Positions 34,201 to 45,179 of a DNA stretch of 64,000 bases are shown here, one piece after another. The notes beneath the pieces were generated by a model that worked only from the letters and a program-made list of their open reading frames with translations, did no database searches and was not told the origin of the DNA. The stretch is from Chromera velia (taxonomy: Eukaryota > Sar > Chromeraceae), in contig JAHBMJ010001350.1 in assembly GCA_018398765.1 (NCBI GenBank), forward strand, positions 42,918-106,917, in the 5' to 3' direction. Every line of letters begins with the position of its first letter. Within the stretch, counting starts at the first letter, position 1. A program made the position numbers and the translations under genes.

Positions 34201-35143
34201 CCGCAGCCTCAAGCGAAGAAGAGAGGAGAGAAAAACAGATAGATGCATGGTCATGATCGGAGCTAATCAGTCTATCGAAAGCGATTTCCCAGTCCGTGCA
34301 AGAGGAGAGAAGGAAAGGGTCAACCAATGCATAATCGACAACGGATGCCTCTTTTTTCGTATTCTTTGATTTACAGGTACAAGCACCCGAAAAGCGGAAG
34401 TCTTTGCCCCCACACTTCCCTTGCAGACCATTCAGGATAAGTAGGTTGCTTTCACTGCAAAGACGCACCAATTCATGGCCCATGGGGTCGACTGACTGCT
34501 TGCATTCTGAATGCCGGATGAAAGAGGGAGCCGACTCGTCAGAGCCGGTAGATTCGTCCTGTTCGAACAGTTGCTCACGATTCCATTCGAGACCTTCTGG
34601 GCAGAGCGATGCTGTGTGAGAGTTGAGGTCCCCCAGGACCACTCTCGGCTCTCCCAGGGGGACAGAGCACAGGGAATCAGACAGGATCTCTTTCATGTCA
34701 TCTTTCTTATAATTCGACCAACCCTCCGGCAAATACATCCCAAACATATGCAGTTTTCTACCCGACGAATGGATGGCCACCCTGGCGATGCTCGGCCCTA
34801 CTAGCTCAAACTCCGGTCTGAGTTCCCCCCAACGGTCCGATTTAACCAAAATGCATATGCCTCCTGACCGGATTTCTTTGTCTGCACAAGCGGAATGGAC
34901 TTTTGTCTTTCTCCTTCTCCATTCCCTATGTGACCAATTTACTCCTTTCCAACCCCCCAGTTCTAGATCGCAGGACAGGTGCTGTGTTTCAACCAGAACC
35001 ACAACATCTGCATCCGTTTCAGTGAGCCATGAACGAATGTCTCCATTTCTTATCTTCCGCTGCAATCCTCCTACATTGATGTAGGCAAAGCGTAGACGGT
35101 CCCGTGGGTGAAACACCGTCAAGTCCTGGTAGCAAGCATTCCC
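31289..35143 (-). pseudogene. Retroelement endonuclease-reverse transcriptase polyprotein, five stops
   Basis: In element order: endonuclease motifs INVGG, VVLVETQ, VVLGDLNSH, VDYALVD and SDHDHASI; then the RT fingers KKAAGLDGISPQQL; RT motif A GGFVNFSKAFDSIP; motif B split by a stop before GDALSPSLFLLFINDL; motif C SIGYADDLVLF; then thumb and C-terminal sequence to 31289. Stops: TGA 35144-35146 (N-terminal border), TAA 32822-32824, TAA 32516-32518, TAG 32129-32131 and TAA 32051-32053. No frameshift is needed anywhere. Motif A has Asn where the catalytic Asp belongs, so the copy is dead. Similar to non-LTR elements with an apurinic-type endonuclease; clade not determined. Confidence 0.85.
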
Positions 35144-35812
35144 TCACTTCTTGAACTTGCCTCTTCTCACCTTCCAATATTCTCTCACGGCTTTCTGTAT
35201 GATTATTCTCTCATCCTTTGACCTTTCTTTCATTAAGTCCCTTTCCTTTATCCATTCGAGACCAGACTCAGGAGAGCGCCTGATTTCAAACCATCTCTCA
35301 CCACCGTGCAACCTTTTATGCCCTAATATAAGTAGAGGAGGAGAAGAAGAAAAAGAAGAAGAAGAAGAAGAGGGGGAGGAGGAAGAGGGGAGAGAAGAAG
35401 AATCCGAAAAAGAAGAAAAAGAAGAAGGGGACGATTTAGGAGGAGCATGCGAGGCAGCAGAGCAAAAGGAAGAAGAATCATCCAGAGTATCACGATCTCT
35501 CCTTCGTTTCTTTCTCCTCCTTCTCTTGCTGCGTGGGACGAGGAGTGTCAAGGCTGGCACAAAAGAGGAAGGTCGATAAATAGGAGGGAGATCGCCCCGC
35601 GGGGAAGAGGACTCAGAGTCAGAAAGGCATGGCGATTCAAAAAAAGGGGACGGAAGGCCCTGTCCCCTCGAGCGAGAAAGCTCGTTAGAAGACGGCGAAG
35701 GCCGTGAAAGCAAAACTTCACTCAAGCTGCGATTCAGTGCAGGATCAGATCCTCCGTCGAGTCCCAGCTCACTCTCATCATAAGCAAACAATGAGGAAGA
35801 GGAAGAAGACAA
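35144..35812 (-). CDS. Element N-terminal protein: Ser-rich, basic, chromodomain-like C-terminus
   Basis: 222 codons from ATG at 35812 to TGA at 35144. Residues 1-150 are Ser-rich, with a basic patch RSKRRRRKKRRRDRD that could be a nuclear localisation signal. Residues about 155-190 (ILGHKRLHGGERWFEIRRSP, then EWIKERDL) match the spacing of chromodomains (I-L-x-H-K-R, then aromatic-x-I-K-x, then W-x4-D-L), although the usual Trp after the third strand is Arg. The frame continues past the TGA straight into the endonuclease region without a shift, so this may be the N-terminus of a single polyprotein rather than a separate ORF1. The chromo assignment is inference. Confidence 0.5.
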   Translation of the reverse strand: MSSSSSSLFAYDESELGLDGGSDPALNRSLSEVLLSRPSPSSNELSRSRGQGLPSPFFESPCLSDSESSSPRGDLPPIYRPSSFVPALTLLVPRSKRRRRKKRRRDRDTLDDSSSFCSAASHAPPKSSPSSFSSFSDSSSLPSSSSPSSSSSSFSSSPPLLILGHKRLHGGERWFEIRRSPESGLEWIKERDLMKERSKDERIIIQKAVREYWKVRRGKFKK

Positions 35813-35842
35813 AAAATGCGAAGATCCAGAGAGATCCGGTTC

Positions 35843-36460
35843 TTCTGCTTCTCTGTATCAGGCCTTGAGCCGTCGTTTGAGAGCGATCAAAGTAAGAAAC
35901 GAGTAACGACTTAGCAGTACTTAGCGTAGTCGGCTCCTAAGGTATACTCATCCAGAGTTCACACCTTATAAAAGTTAATACTGTTCACAACAACATGAAG
36001 AGACTTCCTCTTGCTTGTGTCTTTGTTCTGTTTGATCTATCTGTATCTATATTCTTATCTGTATTAATACAATTAATAATACAGATCCTAGGATTGACCA
36101 GCATGCATCACTTGACCTAGTGACTCTCTTCCGGCATGCTTAAGCAGCTCCGAAAAAAAATCATACCAACAGCCTCCCTGAGGTGTGAAGACAAAACTAA
36201 AAGATTCAGACTTTATTTCCCTAGATCGATTTCAAGCTCTGGTTACCATGTTGTATATAGGACGGTAAAAGCATGGTAAAAGCACTTCTTCGAACTATGC
36301 CACCTATGATTGATTGATTGACCTATAACGGAGTGTGAGTGACTGTTAGAATTCTACCAAGTCTTTTCCGACTGCCAGCAAACTCTGTCGGTAATTTCCG
36401 GTTACCGGTAATAAAGCTTGCCTACCGCCAAAAAAATTGGCAACTCTGCTAGAGAATGCT

Positions 36461-36512
<52 letters not shown>

Positions 36513-36612
36513 GAGAGAAAGAGAGAGAGAAAGAGGGTTCTCTGCTTAATTCTCGATGTATCCAGCTAACTCTCAATATGGATAACGAATCATATTAAGA
36601 AAGTAGTTATAT
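35843..36612 (+). repeat. Direct repeat, copy B (5' side of the element)
   Basis: Same orientation as copy A, starting TTCTGCTTCTCTG and ending AAGTAGTTATAT. In element orientation it sits just upstream of the coding start at 35812, where a promoter or 5' untranslated region would be. The GA microsatellite (about 36466-36535) is shorter than in A. Confidence 0.85.
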
Positions 36613-37081
36613 ATAGTTATGTAAAACAAATGTGCCTTACCAGCCACGGGAACTCAGTAAGTGACCATCATCCGAATGGCAGTTTTTGCCTGTGTTATCT
36701 TCCTATATGGAAAAAACACTATTGGAGTTGTTAAATACCGCATACCACAGTATTACCGCCGATGATACTGGTTATCACCAGTCGTTTTTTTCACTCTCAC
36801 ATAACGGTTATCAGTATTAAACGGTATTTAATACTAGAGTTAACAACTCTAAACTCAAGAGAGGATTGCCCTATGACATGCACTGGCAAGTAGTGCGGCT
36901 GCATATCGATTAATATCGATCGAACTCGTCAAACGCTAAATACTTATTTGTAGGCCGATAGCGACGATAAATGATAATGATGAGTTGTTGATATGTATTT
37001 CAAATCTAGTAATTGAACTGTAAAAGGTTCTCAACTCAAGTTTGATTAGTATGGTGATGACGATGATTTGGATGTTTCCGC
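36613..37081. other. AT-rich spacer with MITE-like foldback
   Basis: 469 bp between the element and the phosphatase stop codon. It holds a foldback at 36725-36849: GAGTTGTTAA pairs with TTAACAACTC, and a nested TTAAATACCG pairs with CGGTATTTAA. No coding potential seen. Confidence 0.6.
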
Positions 37082-38584
37082 TTAAAACAGTTTTCTTGCC
37101 ATCCACCGGCGCCAACCTGAAATTTGTTTCCCTGGTACTGCGTACATTTGTTGTGCTTGTACACTCACAATACTTCCGGATGGTAAGATGAGCGCGCTTA
37201 GCCGCCGCCCATAGACGCAGCCTGCACGCAAGTACACCATTCTTTGATCATCTACGACGAGGGAAGGGAAGAGAGCGAAAACGGTTTCAATGTGTCAACT
37301 TTAAAACAGTCCCAAAGAGACGAAACCCGTGCAAATCCTTGAGTCCCAAAAAGGAAGCGACCGAATTCCCTGAAACTGTTCAACGAAATCAGAATACAGA
37401 CGCCATCAAAGTTCTCAATCTCATGCTGTGCCTTTCCTGTTCGAATTCCCAAAAGGAAAGAAAAAGAGGGCCCAAGCAAATGCAAGGAAGTACACTCACC
37501 CGTATCGAGCCCTACGAAATGTCGACTCACACAGAGACCGCGATTGGCATCATGGCCGTACACCACTCTGCAAGAATCAAGCGGTCAGTGACACGTACAC
37601 CTTTCTTCATGAGTTCGTCGATTCTCATTTTGCTTCTCTGAAAAACCCACACGCGTGCCGGCACCGTCGACACTTCTCACGCTGAGCACTGGGAGAAGCA
37701 GTCTTTCCTATTTGTTTTTCTTCGGAAAGTTGCAGTAGGAGGGGAGGGAGACTGCTGGGCAGTGGTCAGACTGTGCGGCATCTTTGGATCATCGAGCAGC
37801 TGGAAGCAGGAGAAGAAAAGGACGAACGAAGACAACTCGACACGCATGCAAGAGGGAATGCGGGATCGAGACGAAACAAGAGAGAGCTTGCAAGGAGCTG
37901 TCGGTGAGCAGGCACGCAGGTGGAAGACTTCGAAAAGGAGGTTACACTTAAAAGGACGGGTAGCAAGGTAGGCAGACAGGGAGGGATGCAGCTGGGAGGG
38001 TAGACAGACGCAGGCAGAAAAACAAAATCAACGACTCCATCCATCCATCCATCCATCCATCCATCCATCCATCCAGGCTCACTCACTCACTCACTACTCA
38101 CATGTCCTTCTGTGAGGTCCTCCAAGTCTTTACCCAGTGAGACCCCGAGGCTCGACTTGCTGACGCTGCATGAGTGCAATACCGTGAGGAAGGCGGATAG
38201 CACTCTTCAAGCCCCCTCGTGGTCCTTTTGGCTGTATGTTTGGTTGGTGCCAATAATTCACCTTAATTGCTCTACTGCCTTCTTCTCACTCTCAAGGTCT
38301 CAACGGGCACAGTTCGAGCGATCGATCCAGCGATTTGAAAAGAAGAGAAGGGGGTCAGGCTGTCTGGAGAGGGAGGGAGGAATGGGGAGGGAAGGTGGCC
38401 TCCCCCGTCTGACAGAAAAAAGAAGGAAGGAACGAGCCAACCAATAAGCCAAGGAGCTAACTAACCAATTAAGCGAGCAACAAACACAGAAAGGAAGGAC
38501 AAAAAGAAAGAAAATACTAAAAAAAAAAAAAAGAAAGAAAGAAAAGAAAGAAAGAAAGAAAGCTCGAACGAAAGAAAGAGAGAG

Positions 38585-38615
<31 letters not shown>

Positions 38616-41600
38616 GAGAAAGAGAGAAAGAGAGAAAGAGAGAAAGAGAAAGAGAGAAAGAGAAAGAGAGAAAGAGGGAAAGAGGGAATGAGAGAAAGAG
38701 AGAGGGAGAGAGAGAAAGAAAGGAAGGAAGGAAAGAAGGAAGGAAGAAAGTACCAAAAAACGAAAGTTTGAACGAACGAAAGAAAGAAAAGAAAGAAAGA
38801 AAAAGGGACAGTAAATTGGACGAACGGACAGAGAGATTGTCTCTGCCTCTTCCACTCTTGTGTGTGTTTGTACAGCTACAACATGAAAGCGGAGGGAGGA
38901 CTCATAGACATTATCGCCTTACGTTTTGTCGGCAGCACCATCGAATGAATGAATCAGAGGCTGCCGCGGTTTCTTCCGGCGTGTTTTTCTCGCACTTGAC
39001 TCAGAAAATGGCAATGGTCACCGTTCCTCTATAGAGAGAGGACCGGCCGGCTTTTTGTGCGGTTTGGAGACTGATGACATCCTTCCTTCTACATATGGAC
39101 AGAAGAAACAAGAACGCAGAGACAGGTGAGATGGGTCGATTCGAAATAACGGGCGGCTGACGAGTTCCATCGCTCTTCACGTTCCTCACGTGCGTCATGA
39201 CCTCAGCGTCCTGTTCCCTGCATGTCTCTCATGTTGCATGGTCATGCATTTATTCAATGGCGTGTGCGTGTGCGTGTGCATCTTCACCATTCCGATGTGC
39301 ATTGCTTTTGTTGCACGCATGAAGAAACGACTGTTTCAGAAAATATGAGCCGGGTGCGCGTACAAGGAAGGCAGGCACAGAGCAAATCAGGCCACACCAA
39401 CAACGCATGCACGAAGCCCAAACGCGGACGGTGCTGTCATCTATCCGAGCTAGCCCGTCATCTGCACTTCTCCTCCAGCATTAAAGAAAGGGAGACGTGA
39501 GGAGGCGAACAGGACAGAGTACATGATGATGAAGATGTGCATGCATGGGGTTAATTGATTCAATTCTTCTCAAGACGAACGGAGTCCGAAGGAAGAAAAT
39601 GGCGCATTTGACCTTCCATGCCAGTACTACTCCGAAACATCAATAACGCAGGAAACGAAGCCCACAGGAAGAGGAGAGAAGATCGATGTAGGACAGACAT
39701 CCAAGACCACAGAAGGAAGTCCAGAAGAGAGAGGGAAGGGAAACGAGACACAAAGGGAGAGAGGGGGGGAGCACCAGAGGGAGCATGAAGCTATGCCAAG
39801 GAGCCTTCCTCTCCATTCATTCAAAGGGAAAGATGGATGCTCTCCTGCCTCCCCATTTGATGGCCTCCTGGCTTTGAGGAGGGCGCCCCCCTCTTCGCCT
39901 CTCTCGTTCTGCATGAGCTCTTTCTTTTCTCTTCTCATTTGGGACAGGGAAAACAAGCAACTGAGAATTATGACAAAGAAAGATGGCTCCCTCCACGACT
40001 GACTCAAGTGACACGTCGGGAGCAAACCCAGCATGGACAACAATCTGCACACGGAGAGACAGACAGACTATGTCGTTTTCTCTCTTCTTTTCTCTCACAA
40101 GACGGACAAACAAACAGGCAGACAAACAGGCAGATAGATAGGCAGACTGACAGACATGCTCACAGACAAACAGATGCACGGACACACACTTCAAAGAGAC
40201 CTGCAGACAAACTACATGGCTTCTTTGTTTCTCTTTTGTTTTCTTTTTTTCTTTCAGATATGCGTACACACACACAGACAGAGCGACAGACAGGCTATAT
40301 GGCGGGCCGACAAAATCGTTTCCCCCCCGCGATCTCTTTTTTTTCTTTCTCCACACGCAATGACAGACACTGTGTATCGTTTTCTTTCCGTCGCTGTTCC
40401 GCAAAAACTGCATGACCGACAGACAGACTGACCGGCACTGATCGGCAGGTAGGCAGCACTTCTCCTTTTTCTCGTTGATAGACAGACAAAAGGTGCATGC
40501 ACGCCTGCGCGCGCACGGACACACCACACACACACACACACACACACATAGACACCCACCGCTTTGCGGGGTCCTCTCCTCCTCAATCCCATCGCTGCCA
40601 CCGCCCTCTGCCACAAACTGTGCGGGTTCAGAGGCCAAAACGAAGAGTCCAGCTCCCCCCCCTCGAACCGCACGGCGAAGGGCAGGCCCCGGAGGAACCT
40701 CGTCTCCTCCTCAGTCAGACTCCTGGTCAGTTTCTGCATGAAGTCGGAACTGTGGGATTCACCTTTTTTCGAGAGCATCTGCGTGATTTTGACGCGACTT
40801 TCGGCAGGTTTTGGGCCACTTTTGGCCTGGTGAAGTATACAAAAACAAAAAGTCGAGAAGCGAAGCGAAGAAAAAAAAATAAAAGATGCAACAAGGGGAA
40901 GAACGAGAAGAGGCGAACAGAGGGGGAAAGAGACGAGAGAAGACGAGACTTGGTGAGAAGGAGTCAGGTAAAAGGAGACGGGGAATGAAAAAGAAAAGAC
41001 GGGACGAGAAGACACTGAAAAGAGCGCAGGAGCTAGGAAGGAAACGATGATTCAGATCGTTGTCTTGACCAGTCACCGTCTGTTCATCCTCTTTCTCCAT
41101 TTTTTCTTGTCCCCTCAATTTTGCGGACAGTTCAAGGATTTTCAGTTCGTGGTTTCCCAAGACACAAAACACCGACGGCCTGTCGCTTGTCTTCACACGA
41201 AAATTCAAATCCGAGGGTGTCGGCGTCTCCTGTGTAGAGGGGACAAGACACCGACTGGGAAGGGGCGCACGGTCTATGCGGACTGCAGCAGAGCTCATGG
41301 CCTGCCAGTCTGTGCCTGGGTGGTTCATGATCCACTGCAGAACTTCTTTTGACTTTGGACCCTTGTTGATTACGTCCCCTACAAAAACTAGGCGATCTTT
41401 TGAAAGGTCATACGAACACTTTTCAAGAAGCATCATCAGCTCATCAAAACACCCGTGCACCTGCAGACAGACAGGTTAGGAACACAGGTGGAGATGAGCT
41501 CGGACACCTACAATTGGATCGCCTTCCACCATCACCGCGACTCACGTCTCCTACGAAGATCGTCCGTCTCCCGCCAGCCTCTTTTCGAAAGAGACGTACG

Positions 41601-41701
41601 GCTGCGATGCGGCAGGCTGCCGCGATGCCCACTGCAGCGAAAGCAAAGGCAAGGTCGCCAGTGACAAAGCAAAAGAGCCTGTTCCTCAGCTCCCCAAGCA
41701 T
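37082..41701 (-). CDS. ApaH-like phosphatase (calcineurin-like metallophosphoesterase)
   Basis: Eight exons on the minus strand: 41546-41701, 41129-41460, 40560-40749, 40004-40044, 39162-39217, 38102-38165, 37500-37567, 37082-37221. Phases agree and give 348 residues from the first ATG after an in-frame TGA. Metallophosphoesterase motifs occur in order: GDVHGCFDEL (exon 1/2 junction), FVGDVINKGPKSKEVL, LGNHELKIL, IVVHAGFAPDVSLEEQ, MTHVRNVKSDGT, VVYGHDANRG and GLDTGCVYGRRLSALILPSG. The order and the VHAG/GHDA/LDTG blocks are those of ApaH-like phosphatases, which hydrolyse dinucleoside polyphosphates, polyphosphate or mRNA caps; the substrate here is unknown. Residues about 15-35 (FAFAAVGIAAACRIAAV) look like a membrane anchor or signal. 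Two insertions (about 40 residues before GNHE and 30 before VHAG) enlarge the domain. Junctions of exons 2/3 and 3/4 are the least certain. Confidence 0.85.
38037..38076 (+). repeat. (CCAT)n microsatellite in phosphatase intron 6
   Basis: About ten tandem CCAT units followed by an ACTC run. It lies in the intron between exons 38102-38165 and 37500-37567 of the minus-strand gene, immediately beside the donor. Confidence 0.85.
38519..38815 (+). repeat. GAAA/GAGA purine tract in phosphatase intron 5
   Basis: About 300 bases of almost pure purine on the plus strand, TTTC/TCTC on the gene's own strand. It matches the pyrimidine-rich sense-strand bias of the dynein introns. Confidence 0.85.
40525..40550 (+). 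repeat. (CA)n tract just inside phosphatase intron 3
   Basis: A CA run beside the donor of exon 40560-40749 on the minus strand. Confidence 0.8.
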
Positions 41702-42305
41702 CCCTTTAAAGAGGAGCAAGAATTCTCAAAAGCCACCTCAGGCGAGTCGTCTCGTCTTTTCTGTGCGCCCCGTTTCGAAGTAACAGAGTAACAGTGGACG
41801 AACATGCGACAGTTTCGAGACTCTAAAGGAGCGCCACAAATTTGACACGGCATCTGATACACTGAGGGAGGCTGGCGGGTATATGGCCGAGTCGCCATGA
41901 GTCGAATTGAGTCGATGCCTCATGATGACAGAGCGGCTCGCTCCGCTCGCAGATCAGGGCCATGAACCGTGCGCTCGGATTAAATTTGAAATTAAGATTG
42001 AAACTCAAAAATTTGTCAGTCTATTCCTTTAAAAAAATGTCAAAAACTCAAACTCTATATACCAAAAACTCAAAATTCGTGCCGAGTTTTTTTAGCCACT
42101 TTCCCCGCACCGCGGATCTCCGTGCGAACACGCGTGCTCCAATTAAGCCACAAAGAGCGATCCTGCAAACATCCATCTACTGCATCGCGCCGATCGATCG
42201 AGTAATGTAACCTCTGAAACTAACTCTCGAAGAGAATCAGAACGTCACAACTCGTTTGAAAAGAGGTCCAGAAATGGGTAAGAACGGAGATAGTCACTCA
42301 CCCTC
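41702..42305. other. Upstream region of the phosphatase gene, no gene seen
   Basis: 600 bp upstream of the minus-strand ATG at 41701. It presumably holds its promoter and 5' untranslated region, but no TATA or other defined motif is convincing. Confidence 0.4.
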
Positions 42306-43130
42306 TTACAGAGTGGGCCATCTCCTTCTGGGCTGTCTGCCTTTCTCGGTCTGATTGATCCTGCAATGCACTCTGGGAGCACTGAGACAGGCCAGACAGA
42401 CGAACTTAGGTAGAGTGACTAAGGGGATCCACCAATACGTCTTTGCGCCCTTCCAAACGGCGGCACAGACAGTGCACGTCAGGTAAGCTGGGCTGGACAT
42501 GATTAATGGATTCTTCTTCCACCTCCTGGATTCAACGTTGCAGAGCTGGATCGCAGTACCGATCGTCGTTGTCTTGACTCACCTGTTACCCTTCTTTGAA
42601 AGCGCGATGGTAGAGGTGAGAGATCTTTAGGAGAGATCTTTGGACAGCAGGGGTGGCAAGGGTGGAGGGAATCCTTTTCAGTCTGCTCACCTCTCTGTCT
42701 GAGCACCAATATGAACAGTACCGCTCAATCTTACCGAGGACTGCTTTTTTTCTGGTTTACCTTGCACAACTACCCTAGTACGCAAGTGCAGCCACAGTCC
42801 CATACTGTAAAAGTATCTTTTTCCTCATTTGTCTCTTCAAAAATTTTGTTTACCCTGTTAATTACCTGACAGTCGTGTTCTTGAATTCGATATCTTTTGT
42901 CGTAGTTTTCGTTGAAGTAGTTGTGCTTCCCGTCTTCTGGGCTGACGCCCTCACAGCCCTCCGCTACCTCATCAAGGCGGGTCTCACGCTGTAGGAAATA
43001 TTTTATACCACAGCGGAGACAATAGAGGCGGGAACGGAGCTGCTCTGCATCGACGCTGCCCAACACCATCTCCACTGGGCATGTCCATATAAGTATAAGT
43101 TCACCCGTGGGAGCACATGGGGAAAACGGT
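42306..43130 (-). CDS. Possible Cys-pair (zinc-ribbon-like) protein, exons uncertain
   Basis: Two open stretches on the minus strand look protein-like. The first, roughly 43128-42860, includes LIWTCPVEMVLGSVDAEQL, LYCLRCGIKYFLQRETRLDE and HNYFNENYDKRYRIQEHDC. The second, 42500-42306, starts MSSPAYLTCTVCAAVWKGAK and continues to FVCLACLS and a stop at 42306. Both have C-x2-C pairs that could bind zinc. I cannot define the junction between them, nor recognise the family. They may be one spliced gene, a mobile-element protein or chance; the coordinates give the outer span only. Confidence 0.25.
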
Positions 43131-44108
43131 CAGTCACTCGCATGTTGGCTTGCGCTGTCTGCTTCTCGCTTGTTGCCTCCCTCACCGCATCTCATTCTCT
43201 GGCAGTGCACGATGCTGCCCCCCTGTAGGGGAGCCAACCAGGGGTGGGCTGCGTACCCAGGTGCCTACTCAGCGTCCGTCGGAGGTGGCAGTGGGAGGCG
43301 CCTTGCCTTCCAACTACCATACTCAAAGACGGGGGAGCTCTGCTAAAATTCAGGACAAAGGGATAAGTTTCAGGCATGAGCAGGACGGTCTGGCCTCCAA
43401 GACGCCTTCCCGAGTGATTCCGGTGTGGGAAGGCCCCCACGCTTCTCCAAGAGCCAGACCCCTACCACATAACAGCAGCGGAAGCATACAGGGATGTAGC
43501 CCTCATCTGGACACCCCCTAGGCTCGTCGGATTCCTTGCCCCTCCTTCGTGCAGAGCCGCGCGAATTGAGAAAGCCATACAGAAACGCAGACGGCGGGCT
43601 CCATGGAGACAAGCGATGACAGGGAACGAGTGTCTCCTTTCAGCCTAGCTTTTAGCCGCTTCCCCCCGGGCATTGCCAGACGTACCGGGAGACCCCAAGT
43701 TTGTTTCTAGCTGGCAACCCTCCCTCCCACCCACTACACGCCATCTCCATTCCCGCCCTCTTTCCACGATGCCCCCCGTTGTAGTAGGAATCACCCAAAG
43801 GCTTGCCGGATGTTCACTGAGTCTAGACGCAAGTTCACTCGGCTCCTTGCCCCCCGCCGCCAACCCCGCCCGCCCCCTTCCCTGAAGTTCATCATAGTCT
43901 TCACGGTTCAGATCGAATCTTGCCGTCGCACTCTGAATCCCCCCACCTCCCCAGCCGCAGCCCACCCTGCCGTCCAACGCCGGAGCTTGGGACCCTCTGG
44001 GAGGAGAGGAAGGCCTCAACACTGCAGTCCATATCGCCAATGGAAATATACCACAAGCTGGAGACCATACGGACCCCCCCTCCCCCTCGTTAACCCCCCC
44101 TCCCGCAG
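43131..44108 (+). other. GC-rich stretch upstream of the second RT element
   Basis: Open frames are present on both strands, but none carries a recognisable motif. It may be the 5' part of the degenerate element. Nothing decisive is visible. Confidence 0.3.
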
Positions 44109-45179
44109 ATGAAGAGATGGGAGACGCAAGCGAAGACGTGCCACAATAGCAACTACCCGGGCGTCCGGCAGGGCCAGGGGATGGGGCAGGTACGTGCGGG
44201 CCCTGTGCAGGGAGGGAGCATCCCCGCAGGTTACAGGATCCTCGACATGCTCTTCCCAGATGCGCATACCGCCGACTCGGAGGGGGGAGTCGACGGGAGT
44301 GATGGAGAAAGATCCCCCCGAGAGCGCCCTGAAGAGCTACCCCATAGTATCCGACTCATAAACATGGAGTGGCAGAAAATGGAAGAACGTCTGAAACAGC
44401 CAGAGGAAGGCCCCCTAACGGAAGCATCGAAGCAGAAACGCCATACCGATACCAACTGCTGGGATAACCCGATCCTAGCGGCCACAGAAGGGAAAGCATA
44501 GTTGGGGAGAAGTGGGAAAGGAGGCCGGGGAGGTAGAACCGGACGGGGAGGGACAGGCAGAGGAAGGGGCAGAGGGGGAACCTATAACCACACAGCCGCA
44601 GTAAGAAGAAAAGGGGAAGAAGATGCAGAGCTTAACCGAGGGGCCGCAGCGGCTGCAGCATCATCGTTAATATCATCGTCATCAACAGTAGTAGCAGCAG
44701 TAGCATTGCCAAGCCTTGGGGCCGCAGTGAAGCCATGCCCGCTTCCGAACGGATTAGGCCCGTCGGCTAGAGCCATAACAGAAGCAGAACGATGCGCAGA
44801 ACAGGTAACCCGTATACAGGGGCAAGCAGTAGCATCAAGCATACCTGTAAGCGGGCCGTCTCCGCAAGGAGCTGCTGATTTGGAAGAGAGAGAGGGTAAG
44901 GAATCGGCCAGTGAAGGGGGGGACAGTTCGGACAGCGACTCTCTCAGCTCTAGCCGACTGGGTAGGGACAAGGGGGGAGGTTCAGACGTAGGAGATTTGT
45001 ATGATATTCTGAACCATGAGGAAGCAAGAGCCATCAGAGCAGAGGCGAACGCGGCAGATGCAGACGTAGCAGAGATGAAAGACAGGGAGGTGGATGAAGA
45101 AGGGGGGGAGGAAAGGACAGGCGGACGGCAAAAAGGCTCGGGGGGGAAAGTGAAAAACGGTCCAACCTTGGAGCAGTAG
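44109..45179 (+). pseudogene. Probable upstream ORFs of the second RT element
   Basis: Two adjacent open frames of 130 and 225 codons (44109-44501, 44502-45179), with only one stop between them. The second starts with a Gly/Arg-rich RGG-like stretch (GGRGGRTGRGGTGRGRGRGG) and is otherwise Ala/Ser/Glu-rich, like nucleic-acid-binding accessory proteins of retroelements. No catalytic motif. Assignment to the element downstream rests on proximity, strand and shared G-rich composition, so it is inference. Confidence 0.4.

Larger units (their letters stand above)
30440..36612 (-). mobile_element. Endonuclease-RT retroelement flanked by long direct repeats (degenerate)
   Basis: A 6.2 kb unit on the minus strand. 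About 770-784 bp direct repeats (30440-31223 and 35843-36612) border a 4.6 kb internal part that is one long reading frame from 35812 to 31289 broken by five stop codons. The internal part encodes a Ser-rich/chromo-like N-terminus, an apurinic-type endonuclease, a reverse transcriptase and a C-terminal region. The direct repeats lie within about 31 bp of the start codon and about 65 bp of the last stop, giving an LTR-like layout for a protein set that belongs to non-LTR elements. No target-site duplication is obvious. Confidence 0.75.

Noticed and set aside
30440-36612. Idea that the direct repeats are canonical LTRs of a Ty1/Ty3-type element
   Set aside because: The repeats lack TG...CA ends, and the internal proteins are an apurinic-type endonuclease and non-LTR RT, with no protease, RNase H-integrase order, primer-binding site or polypurine tract seen.
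38517-38855. 112-codon minus-strand frame made of Ser/Phe/Leu
   Set aside because: Translation of the GAAA/GAGA repeat in a phosphatase intron.
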